From: Chryseolinea sp. H1M3-3
GTDB taxonomy: Bacteria; Bacteroidota; Bacteroidia; Cytophagales; Cyclobacteriaceae
DNA: 64,000 nt
Direction: 5' to 3'
NCBI RefSeq assembly: GCF_029360725.1
Contig: NZ_JARKMY010000001.1
Span: 1,178,001 to 1,242,000, forward strand
The stretch's first letter is position 1. Every line of letters starts with the position of its first letter. Positions 1 to 8,955 of this stretch are shown here, one piece after another. A program made the position numbers and the translations under genes. The notes beneath the pieces were generated by a model that saw nothing but the letters and a program-made list of their open reading frames with translations, was not told where the DNA came from and ran no database searches.

Positions 1-2
1 CT

Positions 3-92
3 AACCTGGTTCATGTTACAGTGAAGCAAACTGTTCGAAGTTTACGGCTGACTAAAAGCAATCCTGTCGACAAACTCGCGTTTGATTTCTAA
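3..92 (+). CDS. C-terminal end of an unidentified upstream gene (partial)
   Basis: Reading from base 3, an open frame of 29 codons runs into TAA at 90-92; it ends in residues VDKLAFDF and has normal amino-acid composition. It is cut by the window edge, so the product cannot be named. It ends 34 bases before the gldB ATG on the same strand, so the two could be co-transcribed. The frame is short, so chance is not excluded. Confidence 0.4.
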   Translation, partial: NLVHVTVKQTVRSLRLTKSNPVDKLAFDF

Positions 93-126
93 AAAAATAC
101 CATCTTCGCGTGATCGATTTTTGCCT

Positions 127-1128
127 ATGTTCAGAGATATAACACTTTATGTGTTTTTTATTGTGTTGCTAGCCTCCTGCAATTCAGATAATGAAGAAGC
201 GTGCGTGTTTCAGCCGGATGTACCAGCTAAGGTCTCATTGGACTTCGAAATATTACAAGATTCTTTAATGAATATTTCCTCCAAAAAAGATCTTGTGAAA
301 ATACTAACAAGCAATCCGGCCATTCGCGATTATACCTTTCGGAGAAGTGAATATCCGGACGATTCAGTTTTTGTTACAGAGATTTATAACCGCCTCACCA
401 ATCCACATCTTGATACCTTATACCAGGAGGTAAACCGTGTCTTTGGCGACGTCTCCGGCTTAAAGACTCAGTTTGAAGAAGCATTTTCAAATATGAAATA
501 CTACTACCCGGATTTTACGCCCCCTAAAATTCAGACTGTCATTTCCGGATTAGATACCGACTTACTGGTGACGGATTCACTCATTATCGTCAGCCTCGAC
601 TTCTTTCTTGGTAAGGAGGCAAAGTACAGGCCGAAGATGTATAGTTATTTGCTTCGCAAGTACGATCCTAATGATATCGTTCCTTCATGCATGCTAATTT
701 ATGGTATTAGCAATCGCTTCAATAAAAATCAGCAAACCGACAAAACTGTTCTAGCCGATATGATCACCTATGGCAAGTCATTTTATTTCGCGAAACGTAT
801 GTTGCCCTGTGAACCTGACAGTGTTTTCATTTGGTACACCCCCGAAGAAATCGCTGGATCCAAAAAAAATGAAGATCTAATCTGGGCTCGGTTCATTGAA
901 AGCCAAGTGTTGTTTTCTACAAGTAATAAAGTCAGACAAGATTACTTGGGTGAACGTCCGGTAACTATTCAGGTAGGCGAAAAATGCCCGGGTAGAATTG
1001 GTCAATGGGTAGGTTGGAGAATCGTTAACAAATATGCTGAGCGTCATCCAGACACAGACTTGCAGTCGTTAATGGCAGTTGACGACGCTCAAAAGATTTT
1101 TAAACAGTCGGGGTATAAACCCGGATAG
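127..1128 (+). CDS. gldB: gliding motility lipoprotein GldB-like
   Basis: 333-residue protein resembling GldB, the envelope lipoprotein needed for Bacteroidota gliding and also kept in non-gliding relatives. From the ATG at 127 the N-terminus is a short basic stretch, a hydrophobic helix and a lipobox LASC with Cys at residue 18, so I prefer it to the in-frame TTG at 82, which would put 15 extra residues before the signal. The body has the family look: DMITYGKSFYFAKRMLP in the middle and CPGRIGQWVGWRIV near the C-terminus. It sits upstream of tpiA on the same strand. No gldC follows, although gldB and gldC are neighbours in many relatives. Confidence 0.8.
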   Translation: MFRDITLYVFFIVLLASCNSDNEEACVFQPDVPAKVSLDFEILQDSLMNISSKKDLVKILTSNPAIRDYTFRRSEYPDDSVFVTEIYNRLTNPHLDTLYQEVNRVFGDVSGLKTQFEEAFSNMKYYYPDFTPPKIQTVISGLDTDLLVTDSLIIVSLDFFLGKEAKYRPKMYSYLLRKYDPNDIVPSCMLIYGISNRFNKNQQTDKTVLADMITYGKSFYFAKRMLPCEPDSVFIWYTPEEIAGSKKNEDLIWARFIESQVLFSTSNKVRQDYLGERPVTIQVGEKCPGRIGQWVGWRIVNKYAERHPDTDLQSLMAVDDAQKIFKQSGYKPG

Positions 1129-1232
1129 GTTACAAGTCATTTCTTTTTACCCTTTCGATTTTTCTCTTCTCATCCGGTTGCATGCACATCTTACATCATT
1201 AAAAGGACAGTGTGGACTTTTTAAAAGTTGTA

Positions 1233-1240
1233 TATCTTTG
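1233..1240 (+). promoter_or_regulatory. Bacteroidota -7 element upstream of tpiA
   Basis: TATCTTTG matches the Bacteroidota -7 consensus TAnnTTTG and lies 29 bases before the tpiA ATG, predicting a leader of about 24 nt. The -33 TTTG is weak here; TGTG at 1211-1214 lies at about the right distance. Confidence 0.5.
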
Positions 1241-1269
1241 ATGCCGAAATTCAAATAACCAAAAACACA

Positions 1270-2031
1270 ATGCGCAAAAAAATCGTGGCCGGCAATTGGA
1301 AGATGAACAAAACATTGGAAGAAGCTAATGTCCTTGCCTCCGAAGTAAAGGGAATGGTGGAAGCTGAAGTAAAAGGTAATGCTATTGTTATTCTTTGTAC
1401 ACCATCCTTGTTTTTATTGCCAGTAAAAAATATTGTTGGTAACAATACTCGTATTTTTGTTGGCGCTCAAAATTGCAGCGAACATGAATCCGGAGCTTAT
1501 ACAGGAGAAATTTCTGCGGCCATGCTAAAATCGATTGGGGTGCCGTATGTTATTTTGGGACATAGCGAACGCAGACAATATTTCGGTGAGGATGGTGCCT
1601 TACTTGCAAAAAAAGTTGACACCGTCTTAAAGCACAGTTTGACGCCAATTTTTTGCTGTGGCGAGCCATTGGAAGTTCGTGAGAGCAATGGACATGAAGC
1701 ATTGGTAAAAAAGCAAGTTGAAGAAAGTCTTTTTCATTTGGATTCTTCGGCGGTTCAAAAGGTCGTTATCGCTTATGAGCCTGTATGGGCCATTGGGACC
1801 GGTAAGACTGCCAGTGCTCAACAAGCACAGGATATGCATGCTGTAATCAGAAAACATCTGGCATCAAAATACGGGCAAGACGTCGCCGATTCAATTTCAA
1901 TTATATATGGAGGAAGTGTAAGTGCTGCCAATGCCAAAGAACTATTTGCCTGCCCTGATGTGGATGGTGGATTAGTCGGAGGAGCATCGTTGAAATCTCG
2001 TGATTTTACAGAGATTGCGAAATCAATTTAA
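1270..2031 (+). CDS. tpiA: triosephosphate isomerase
   Basis: 253 residues, the normal length for TIM-barrel triosephosphate isomerase, which interconverts glyceraldehyde-3-phosphate and dihydroxyacetone phosphate in glycolysis and gluconeogenesis. Seen: N-terminal substrate motif AGNWKMN with the active-site Lys, the electrophilic His98 in ILGHSERR, the catalytic Glu170 in YEPVWAIGTG, and the phosphate-binding GGSV and GLVGGASL loops. The ATG at 1270 gives the standard MRKKIVAGNWK start; the frame is open to a TTG at 1228, but those residues are not family-like and overlap the promoter. Confidence 0.97.
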   Translation: MRKKIVAGNWKMNKTLEEANVLASEVKGMVEAEVKGNAIVILCTPSLFLLPVKNIVGNNTRIFVGAQNCSEHESGAYTGEISAAMLKSIGVPYVILGHSERRQYFGEDGALLAKKVDTVLKHSLTPIFCCGEPLEVRESNGHEALVKKQVEESLFHLDSSAVQKVVIAYEPVWAIGTGKTASAQQAQDMHAVIRKHLASKYGQDVADSISIIYGGSVSAANAKELFACPDVDGGLVGGASLKSRDFTEIAKSI

Positions 2032-2075
2032 TCGCGCACCGCATGTACCGTAGCTTGTACCTTTAACAATTTCTT

Positions 2076-2903
2076 ATGTATCATTCCCGTCTGCAAGTTC
2101 AATGCGATCCGGACTATTCCGAACTTCTCATGGCAGAAATTGCTGACGCAGGATTCGAAACTTTTTTAGAAACCGATAATGGTTTTGAGGCTTACGTTGA
2201 GATGGAGAAGTACGATAAAGAGCAACTTCAGAAAATAAAAGAAAAATACAGCGCGCAGACACCTGTGACATTTCTTGAAGATCGGATAGAAAAACAAAAT
2301 TGGAATGAACAATGGGAGAAAAGCTACGAGCCCATTATTGTTGAGGACCAATGCTTGATTCGCGCAGACTTTCATAAGATAGACACGAAATATCCCTATG
2401 AGTTAATCATCACGCCAAAGATGTCCTTTGGAACGGGGCATCACCAAACAACTTACCTGATGATCAAGAATCAGATGACAATAAATCATCGAGGAAAACG
2501 TGTTATGGATGCAGGCTGTGGAACAGGAATACTTTCAGTGATGGCTTGTAAACTCGGTGCCAGGGAAATAGAAGCCTTTGATATTGATGAATGGAGCGTT
2601 AGCAATGGAAAAGAAAACATCGAAGTAAACGGATGCTCGAATATACACCATCAACAGGGTAAACTAAGTGAGCTAAATTTTAATGGTAAATTCGATATTA
2701 TCCTCGCTAACATCAATAAAAATGTTTTAATCGAAGAGATGAATTTGTATGCCGGTTATTTGGCTACGCAGGGACAGCTTTTACTCAGCGGTTTTTACAC
2801 GGAAGATATTCCAGATCTTCTTGAAAGCGCTTCGCTGAATAACCTCAAGGAAATAAAAAGGGATGAGCGTGATCAATGGGCAGCTTTGCTATTGGCAAAT
2901 TGA
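2076..2903 (+). CDS. prmA: ribosomal protein L11 methyltransferase
   Basis: 275 residues. PrmA trimethylates ribosomal protein L11 using S-adenosylmethionine. The family signature SFGTGHHQTT is at about 117-126, the SAM-binding motif I MDAGCGTGILS at about 144-154, and LANINKNVL at about 210. It lies 44 bases after tpiA on the same strand, a pairing common in Bacteroidota. TACCTTTA at 2058-2065, one base off TAnnTTTG, may supply its own promoter just before the ATG. Confidence 0.94.
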   Translation: MYHSRLQVQCDPDYSELLMAEIADAGFETFLETDNGFEAYVEMEKYDKEQLQKIKEKYSAQTPVTFLEDRIEKQNWNEQWEKSYEPIIVEDQCLIRADFHKIDTKYPYELIITPKMSFGTGHHQTTYLMIKNQMTINHRGKRVMDAGCGTGILSVMACKLGAREIEAFDIDEWSVSNGKENIEVNGCSNIHHQQGKLSELNFNGKFDIILANINKNVLIEEMNLYAGYLATQGQLLLSGFYTEDIPDLLESASLNNLKEIKRDERDQWAALLLAN

Positions 2904-3197
2904 CTCTCCCACCGCTTTAACTTGACAGATAAATTTTAGATTTCTACTCAATCAAGATTCGTCTAGGTCGCAAGAAGCATTTCCATTTTTCTTCGGAAAG
3001 CCTCTATGCCAGTTGTAGGGTTACTTCTTCTACCTCAATTAACCCGCTATCCGTCTTTGAGATTCATAAAAAAGGGATACGAAACGTATAAATCTAAAGA
3101 GTACGATTCAACATGCCAATCCCTGAAATTTTACAAAACATTTTGCGGAATAATTGTAACTTGTGATAAAGGTGTATTCACGCTAAACAACTTGATC

Positions 3198-4061
3198 ATG
3201 AGCACCACGCTAACACCCCAGCAAATCGAGTCCTATCATCAGAATGGATATCTCGTGATGAAGAAATTCTTTTCCGATGCCGAAGTAAAGAAAATGTATG
3301 AGACAGCACTTGAAGATGATGCGATGAGAAAAAATGCATTGGATCTAAACGATCAGTCGGGCAAGAAAACCAAACTATCGTTGTGGTTTACGCCAGGCAA
3401 CGACGTCTTTGGGTATATGACCAGGAGTCAACGCATGATCCATGCCATCAAGCCTCTTCTTGACAGCGATGCGCCTGTATGTCATTTCCATTCCAAACTC
3501 ATGCAAAAGGAACCGCGTGTAGGCGGTGCGTGGGAATGGCATCAAGATTATGGGTATTGGTACAAAAACCAGTTCATGTTTCCAGATCAACTGATCAGTG
3601 TCATGGTTGCTCTTACGGAAGCTAATAAGGCAAATGGTTGTCTTCAGGTCATTAAAGGCTCACACAAACTTGGCCGTGTCAACCATGGATTTGCAGGCGA
3701 ACAAGTAGGCGCTGACATGGTGATGGTAGAAAATGCTTTAAAGTCAATGCCATTGGTTTATTGCGAGCTTGAGCCTGGCGACGCGTTGATATTTCACAGT
3801 AATATTTTACACCGTTCTGAAGCGAACCTTTCTGATCGTCCACGTTGGTCCATCATTTCATGCTACTGTTCCCAATCCAATCTTGCTTATAATGAAACGT
3901 CAACATCCTGGAAAGTACCGGTAGATGTGGTACCTGACGAAGCTATTTTGACATGGGAAGCTGAATCATTATCCAACGCCGATTTCTTAAGAAAAGAAAA
4001 TGATCCTGCGTTGAAGGAAACCGGCTGGGAAAAGGAAGTGACTGTAAAGGGAAATGCTTAA
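3198..4061 (+). CDS. phytanoyl-CoA dioxygenase (PhyH) family protein
   Basis: 287-residue Fe(II)/2-oxoglutarate dioxygenase. The metal triad is visible as His115-x-Asp117 in WEWHQDYGYW and His205 in ILHRSEAN, followed by Arg215 for 2-oxoglutarate. The frame is open 64 codons upstream, but the ATG at 3198 begins the typical N-terminus (LTPQQIESYHQNGYLVMKKFFSD), so the upstream part is taken as non-coding. PhyH-family enzymes hydroxylate varied substrates; none can be assigned here. It precedes a permease and a Gfo/Idh oxidoreductase on the same strand, which hints at small-molecule or sugar catabolism. The 294 bases before it hold nothing else I recognise. Confidence 0.85.
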   Translation: MSTTLTPQQIESYHQNGYLVMKKFFSDAEVKKMYETALEDDAMRKNALDLNDQSGKKTKLSLWFTPGNDVFGYMTRSQRMIHAIKPLLDSDAPVCHFHSKLMQKEPRVGGAWEWHQDYGYWYKNQFMFPDQLISVMVALTEANKANGCLQVIKGSHKLGRVNHGFAGEQVGADMVMVENALKSMPLVYCELEPGDALIFHSNILHRSEANLSDRPRWSIISCYCSQSNLAYNETSTSWKVPVDVVPDEAILTWEAESLSNADFLRKENDPALKETGWEKEVTVKGNA

Positions 4062-4089
4062 ATCGTAATCTTGCGGTTGATAATTTTTA

Positions 4090-4116
4090 GGAAACATATG
4101 GGCAGATATGTTTTCC
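4090..4116 (+). terminator. hairpin after the PhyH gene
   Basis: GGAAACATAT (4090-4099) pairs with ATATGTTTTCC (4106-4116) with one bulged T and a 6-nt loop, 29 bases after the PhyH stop. There is no T-run, so it may stabilise the 3' end rather than terminate. Confidence 0.3.
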
Positions 4117-4245
4117 CGGCACGCGCACAAGTAATATTCTCATGGCTATGTGTACTTAACACATTCGGATGGACGTGCAATTTCTAAAAAAGAACTTCCA
4201 ACATAGCATTCATCCCTGTATATTTCTTTCCTTAATCCATTCTTT

Positions 4246-5451
4246 ATGAAACCGACTGTGTTTGCCAAGCTCTCCGTAATGATGCTGCTAGAGTATTTTA
4301 TTTGGGGCTCATGGTATGTTACGATGAGCACCTACATGTCGGAGTTCTTAAAATCGTCAGGTGTGCAGATTGGTGCGGCATACAGTGCATTAGCAATAGC
4401 AACAATGATTTCTCCATTTTTTATTGGAATGGTAGCCGATCGTTTTTTTGCTGCCCAAAAAATCATGGGAGTGCTCCATTTACTAGGAGGCGTGTTGTTG
4501 TACTTAGCAACGCAAATTACAGACAATACCACATTTTATTGGGTTATTGTTTTTTACTCACTATTATATATGCCGACTATTGCCCTATCCAATAGTATTG
4601 CCTTTCATCAAATGACCGATCCTGGAAAACAGTTTCCCTGGATTCGTGTATTCGGAACAGTCGGATGGATTGCAGCTGGATTGATGATAGCCGCCTTGTC
4701 GATTGAAAAGACGCCATTAACATTTCATATGGCGGCTATTGCCTCCGTTGGTTTAGGATTGATCAGCTTCATTTTGCCAAATACGCCTCCAAAAGGTAAG
4801 CCAGCAAGTTCAAGCGCATCAGCTGTGTTAGGCACGGAAGCGTTCGTATTGTTCAAGGACAAACCTTACTTTGTTTTCTTTATAGCCGCCATTCTGGTTT
4901 GTATCCCGCTGTCATTCTACTATGGATTTGCCAATTTGTTTCTCAATGAATTGGGCATGGAAAACGCCGCGGGAAAAATGATTCTGGGTCAGGTGTCCGA
5001 AGCTGTATTTATTCTCGCCATTCCGTTCTTATTTAATAGTATTGGAGTCAAAAAGATGTTGCTGCTGGGAATGACTGCGTGGATTCTGCGATACGTATGC
5101 TTCGCTTATGGGAACGTTGAGTCTAACTTATGGATGCTGTATGCCGGGATCATCCTTCATGGAATTTGTTACGATTTCTTTTTCGTAACCGGATACATGT
5201 ATACCGAGGCGAAAGCAGGCGAAAAAATAAAGAATGCAGCTCAAGGGCTGTTTACCTTTGCAACGTACGGGGTAGGCATGTTCATCGGAACATGGTTCTC
5301 TGGATTTACCACCGACCATTACACCATTGACGGGGTGCATCAATGGAAGGAGATCTGGTTTGTACCCGCCTATATAGCCATCGCCGTATTGCTCTATTTT
5401 ATTTTCTTCTTTAAGGAAAAAACAGAGATTAAGGCTGCCGGTACGAAATGA
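4246..5451 (+). CDS. MFS permease, nucleoside:H+ symporter (NupG-like) family
   Basis: 401-residue polytopic inner-membrane protein with about 12 hydrophobic segments. The N-terminus MMLLEYFIWGSWYVTMSTYM, PWIRVFGTVGWIAAG in the middle and the second-half GICYDFFFVTGYMYTE resemble the NupG/XapB nucleoside symporter branch (PF03825). In Bacteroidota and Planctomycetes such proteins usually sit beside Gfo/Idh and DUF1080 genes, so the substrate here may be a sugar, glycoside or nucleoside; that is inference. It lies 47 bases upstream of the Gfo/Idh gene, consistent with one operon. Confidence 0.85.
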   Translation: MKPTVFAKLSVMMLLEYFIWGSWYVTMSTYMSEFLKSSGVQIGAAYSALAIATMISPFFIGMVADRFFAAQKIMGVLHLLGGVLLYLATQITDNTTFYWVIVFYSLLYMPTIALSNSIAFHQMTDPGKQFPWIRVFGTVGWIAAGLMIAALSIEKTPLTFHMAAIASVGLGLISFILPNTPPKGKPASSSASAVLGTEAFVLFKDKPYFVFFIAAILVCIPLSFYYGFANLFLNELGMENAAGKMILGQVSEAVFILAIPFLFNSIGVKKMLLLGMTAWILRYVCFAYGNVESNLWMLYAGIILHGICYDFFFVTGYMYTEAKAGEKIKNAAQGLFTFATYGVGMFIGTWFSGFTTDHYTIDGVHQWKEIWFVPAYIAIAVLLYFIFFFKEKTEIKAAGTK

Positions 5452-5498
5452 CACAAACAAAACATCATATTAACGCAACAAACTAAAATTATCAGGAT

Positions 5499-6689
5499 AT
5501 GAATATTGCAATGCTAGGTTCGGGGTTTATTGGTAGGTTTTATGCGGATTCCTTGCAAGGATATCGCAGTAAAGATAAAATTGTCAGCGTTTTCTCGCGT
5601 CGTGAAGAGAGTACTAAAAAATTTGCCAGTGATTACAACGTGGCGTTTGCTACCACAAATATGGAGGAAGCGATCAATAGGCCCGAGGTTGAGGTAGTTT
5701 GTATATCACTTCCAAATAATCTCCATGAAGAGGCGGTCATGTTATGCTGCAAACATAAAAAGGCAGTGATCACCACGAAACCTCTTGGCAGAAATGCCGC
5801 AGAAGCTAAACGTATGTTAGAAGCGGTAGAGAAAGCCGGGATATTCAATGGGTATCTCGAAGATCTGGTATACACGCCTAAATTCATTAAAGCACTTGAA
5901 AGCGTGAAGAATGGAGCGCTGGGGAGAATTCTTTGGGCGAAATCCCGGGAAACACATCCCGGCCCACACAGTGATTGGTTCTGGGATATTGAACAAGCCG
6001 GTGGTGGCTGTATTCTTGACCTCGGCTGCCACTGCGTTGAAATCACCCGCAGCTATATTGGGAAAGACATCAAACCCATTGAAGTAATGTGTTGGGCCGA
6101 TACCCAGGTTAAACCCATTGACGCGGAAGATCATGCTATTGGCCTTGTGAAGTATGAAAACGGTGCAGTTGGCCAATTTGAGGTAAGCTGGACCTTCCGC
6201 GGAGGACTTGATTTGCGCGACGAGGTGATGGGTACAGAAGGAACAATATGGATCAATAATTTTTTAAGAACTGGCTTTGAAATGTTTACTACCGGAAAAG
6301 CTGCCAATTATGTTTCTGAAAAAGCTGAAAGCGATAAAGGATGGTTATTTCCAGTAGGCGATGAGTTGAACGAACTTGGGTACAATCATATGTTTATGGA
6401 CATGTTCCAATCCATCGAACAAAAGAAACAACCTAGGGAAACGTTTTATGATGGATACGTCGTAAATGCTGTGCTAGACGCCGCCTATAAATCGGCAAAA
6501 ACAAAACAATGGGAACCGGTTGTACTGGATGTCTGGCGTGGGAAATCAGGGTTTACAAAAGACAGCCATCTGCAGGAATACGATGGAGACCATTACCTCG
6601 TGAAAGAGGAAGTGACACATTACGGTGCTAAGAAAGTTATCTTAAAGAATAAAAAAAGCGGAAAAATTATTGAGAAGGTATTAGCGTAG
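5499..6689 (+). CDS. Gfo/Idh/MocA family oxidoreductase
   Basis: 396-residue NAD(P)-dependent sugar or cyclitol dehydrogenase. The Rossmann GSGFIG loop is at residues 7-12, then SLPNNLHEE, and the conserved Lys-Pro pair as TTKPLGR near residue 93, where the usual Glu of the EKP motif is Thr. A C-terminal alpha/beta domain with GGCILDLGCHCVEITR follows. Members of this family oxidise sugars at ring hydroxyls, including C3 of glucosides. The permease just upstream and the DUF1080 protein at 8086 fit such a pathway; the exact substrate is not visible. Confidence 0.9.
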   Translation: MNIAMLGSGFIGRFYADSLQGYRSKDKIVSVFSRREESTKKFASDYNVAFATTNMEEAINRPEVEVVCISLPNNLHEEAVMLCCKHKKAVITTKPLGRNAAEAKRMLEAVEKAGIFNGYLEDLVYTPKFIKALESVKNGALGRILWAKSRETHPGPHSDWFWDIEQAGGGCILDLGCHCVEITRSYIGKDIKPIEVMCWADTQVKPIDAEDHAIGLVKYENGAVGQFEVSWTFRGGLDLRDEVMGTEGTIWINNFLRTGFEMFTTGKAANYVSEKAESDKGWLFPVGDELNELGYNHMFMDMFQSIEQKKQPRETFYDGYVVNAVLDAAYKSAKTKQWEPVVLDVWRGKSGFTKDSHLQEYDGDHYLVKEEVTHYGAKKVILKNKKSGKIIEKVLA

Positions 6690-6720
6690 CACTTCACATT
6701 AAAGAGACATTCCGGCGTTG

Positions 6721-7896
6721 TTATCTCATGAAGATCGATGCAAACCTTTCTCCCAGGATCTTTCTGGAGTAAGCAGACTCAGCCAGCAGGCGACTTGCCT
6801 GCTGGTATTGTTTCAATCTTTGAGAATCGGAAATAAATGGTTCAATTTTTTTTACCATATCTGTGGGTCGCTTGGAGTCGACATAAACGCCGCATTTCCT
6901 GTTTTCAATTTCACTTTTTATCCAACCGCCAAAATTCACAAGGATGAGCTTACCTGCTGCCAGTCCATCAAAATACTTATTGGGAGAGCCCGTCTCCAGC
7001 ACAGGCAACGGTTTATAGCAAATGAATGTGGCATCGGTGACGTTCATTATTTCATTTACGCCATTGCGATTTTGAAAAGGAAGAATTGATAAATTTTTCA
7101 ATGCATATTGCTTAGCAATCCTTTTGAAATATTCTAACAACGCTCCGTCGCCGCATAACATAAAATGTATTGGTAATCCGGCTTGCTGACAAGCTCTTGC
7201 GCATTCCACATAAAAATCCAACCCATTAGCAAGTCCTATGGCGCCAATATAGGAGACCACAAATTTTTCTTTTACGCGAAATTTCTCGACCAGCACCGGG
7301 TCTTTTGTTTGAGGCTTGTAAAAAGCAGTGTCGGCCATGTTGGGAATTAAGTGAACAAGTTTCCCCGGTACTTTCTTTTCGATAGCAGCTTTAATCATTG
7401 GCGATAATGCGACAACGGATTCAGCTTTCCGATAAAGGAACTTTTCCAATCCGTATAAGAATGATTTAAGGAAATAGTTATTTACAAAACCCATTTGAAT
7501 GGGGGCTTCCGGCCATAAGTCGCCTACTTCAAAAATGTATTTTATTTTATATCTTAACTTAATCCAAAAGGCCGCTAGTCCTATCGTTAGTGGAACTGAA
7601 ATTGCATAACAAGTATCAATACTCTGTAATTTTCCCGTTAGTCTGATCACTCCCCAGTTATACCTGAAAAAAGAAAAACTCCTTTTCCAAAAGCCAAACC
7701 GATTATTATAAGGGACTGGTAAATAATGAACTTCAATTCCTTCAATATTTTCTAATTGGTAGTTCTTCCCTCCATAGCCCGTAATAACCACCACTTGAAC
7801 ATTGCGGTCGACAAGCGCCTTGGCCAAGTAATAGGAACGAAGTGAACCACCACTTTCAGGAGTATTGAAATGTTGATGAAGCAGGAGTACTTTCAC
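6721..7896 (-). CDS. glycosyltransferase family 4 (WbuB-like)
   Basis: 391 residues with two Rossmann-like halves: N-terminal MKVLLLHQHFNTPESGGSLR, linker phosphate-loop region VSYIGAIGLANGLDF, and C-terminal ETGSPNKYFDGLAAGK. The SPxKYFDxLAAGK form matches the WbuB-like branch of GT4, which transfers amino sugars in surface polysaccharide synthesis. The second Glu of the common E-x7-E motif is Phe. It stands alone on the minus strand between the convergent Gfo/Idh gene and the divergent DUF1080 gene, with no polysaccharide genes nearby, so its pathway is unclear. Confidence 0.88.
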   Translation of the reverse strand: MKVLLLHQHFNTPESGGSLRSYYLAKALVDRNVQVVVITGYGGKNYQLENIEGIEVHYLPVPYNNRFGFWKRSFSFFRYNWGVIRLTGKLQSIDTCYAISVPLTIGLAAFWIKLRYKIKYIFEVGDLWPEAPIQMGFVNNYFLKSFLYGLEKFLYRKAESVVALSPMIKAAIEKKVPGKLVHLIPNMADTAFYKPQTKDPVLVEKFRVKEKFVVSYIGAIGLANGLDFYVECARACQQAGLPIHFMLCGDGALLEYFKRIAKQYALKNLSILPFQNRNGVNEIMNVTDATFICYKPLPVLETGSPNKYFDGLAAGKLILVNFGGWIKSEIENRKCGVYVDSKRPTDMVKKIEPFISDSQRLKQYQQASRLLAESAYSRKILGERFASIFMR

Positions 7897-8085
7897 CTTG
7901 CAAAGAAAAGAATTGTTGTGTGTGTTCTGTTTATGGGTAAGTATTTTTTGATTTGTGAAGAATATCGAAGTGCCTTGTAAAGGATATTAAACAGTGGAGA
8001 AGGCACGAAATATGTATTAGAATGAATGGCTAAGAACTTAATCATTCATAAACACGCTTATAAACTACATTAAATAATTACAGCC

Positions 8086-8679
8086 ATGATCAAAAAAATA
8101 TTAACGGCAGTTCTTCTGATTACCATGCTTAGTACCGGCTTTGGACAGACTAAACTTTTTAATGGTAAAAATCTTAAGGGATGGAAAGTACACGGCACGG
8201 AAAAGTGGTATGTAGAAAACGGAGAGCTTATATGCGAAAGTGGCCCAGACAAACAATATGGCTATCTGGCAACTGAAAAAGACTACAAAGACTTCGAGTT
8301 GACTGTTGAGTTCAAGCAAGAATCTAACGGTAATAGCGGTGTATTTTTTCACAGCACTATTGATGGAACGAAGATCACCGGCTGGCAGGCAGAAGTCGCG
8401 CCATTGGGTCACCATACCGGCGGAATTTATGAGTCGTATGGAAGAGGGTGGCTGATACAACCAGACGCAAGCCTTGAAAGTGTTTTAAAAGAAGGATCGT
8501 GGAATACCCTTGTGGTTAAAATGAAAGGCGACGTGGTCGAAACCTTTTTGAATGGCACAAAGATGGCCACCTTCAAAGATGAAAAGATTGGTACAGCAAC
8601 CGGAAAGATCGCACTCCAAATACACGATGGTGGTGGCGTAAAAGTGCGCTGGCGCAAAGTAGAAATCAAAAAGCTTTAA
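8086..8679 (+). CDS. DUF1080 (3-keto-disaccharide hydrolase) family secreted protein
   Basis: 197 residues: signal peptide ending around residue 20 (STGFGQ), then one DUF1080 concanavalin-like domain with LFNGKNLKGWKV, YVENGELIC, ESNGNSGVFFHS, EVAPLGHHTGGIYE and the closing IALQIHDGG. Proteins of this family are now linked to hydrolysis of 3-keto-glucosides made by Gfo/Idh enzymes, which suits the oxidoreductase 1.4 kb upstream; activity of this copy is inferred. It is followed by a strong hairpin and forms its own unit. Confidence 0.9.
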   Translation: MIKKILTAVLLITMLSTGFGQTKLFNGKNLKGWKVHGTEKWYVENGELICESGPDKQYGYLATEKDYKDFELTVEFKQESNGNSGVFFHSTIDGTKITGWQAEVAPLGHHTGGIYESYGRGWLIQPDASLESVLKEGSWNTLVVKMKGDVVETFLNGTKMATFKDEKIGTATGKIALQIHDGGGVKVRWRKVEIKKL

Positions 8680-8685
8680 AAAGAC

Positions 8686-8722
8686 AAAGCTCTCGCTTCG
8701 ATGGAGGCGAGAGCTTTATTTT
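8686..8722 (+). terminator. bidirectional rho-independent terminator
   Basis: AAAGCTCTCGC (8686-8696) pairs perfectly over 11 bp with GCGAGAGCTTT (8707-8717) around a 10-nt loop; A-rich flank on the left and ATTTTTA on the right let it serve both the DUF1080 gene and the convergent minus-strand gene ending at 8722. Confidence 0.8.
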
Positions 8723-8955
8723 TAGGAAGAACGCTCCTGCAAAGTTTTGGAGTAGCTCAAGATAGAAAGTACAGTACTTGAAGATGGTTCAAGCTCCGCA
8801 GCATCCATGTCCTTTTTTACACTACATAAGTCGGTATAAAGCGCTTTTAACTCGTTATCTAAAATAAGTGCTTTATCAATTTTGCGGTTCTCCTCCTCCG
8901 TCGTCTCTCGGTATAAATACCTGATCAAATCCGTTTGGGTAAAAGTTTGTATCAT
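8722..8955 (-). CDS. small protein downstream of and overlapping an ECF sigma factor
   Basis: 77 residues from the ATG at 8955 (MIQTFTQTDLIRYLYRE...). It is charged, helical-looking, has no membrane segment and no zinc-binding anti-sigma motif. The first 80 bases lie inside the 3' end of the sigma gene in another frame, so the two are translationally close. Small proteins in this position are common next to conserved Bacteroidota ECF factors; a role as a sigma partner is inference. The frame is open to 9000, but the upstream residues look unlike protein. Confidence 0.6.
   Translation of the reverse strand: MIQTFTQTDLIRYLYRETTEEENRKIDKALILDNELKALYTDLCSVKKDMDAAELEPSSSTVLSILSYSKTLQERSS

Noticed and set aside
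1-126. gldB starting at TTG 82
   Set aside because: It would add 15 residues before the lipoprotein signal; ATG 127 gives a standard signal and lipobox.
6721-7896. GT4 gene as BshA (bacillithiol synthesis)
   Set aside because: Its start and SPNKYFD region fit the WbuB-like branch, not BshA.
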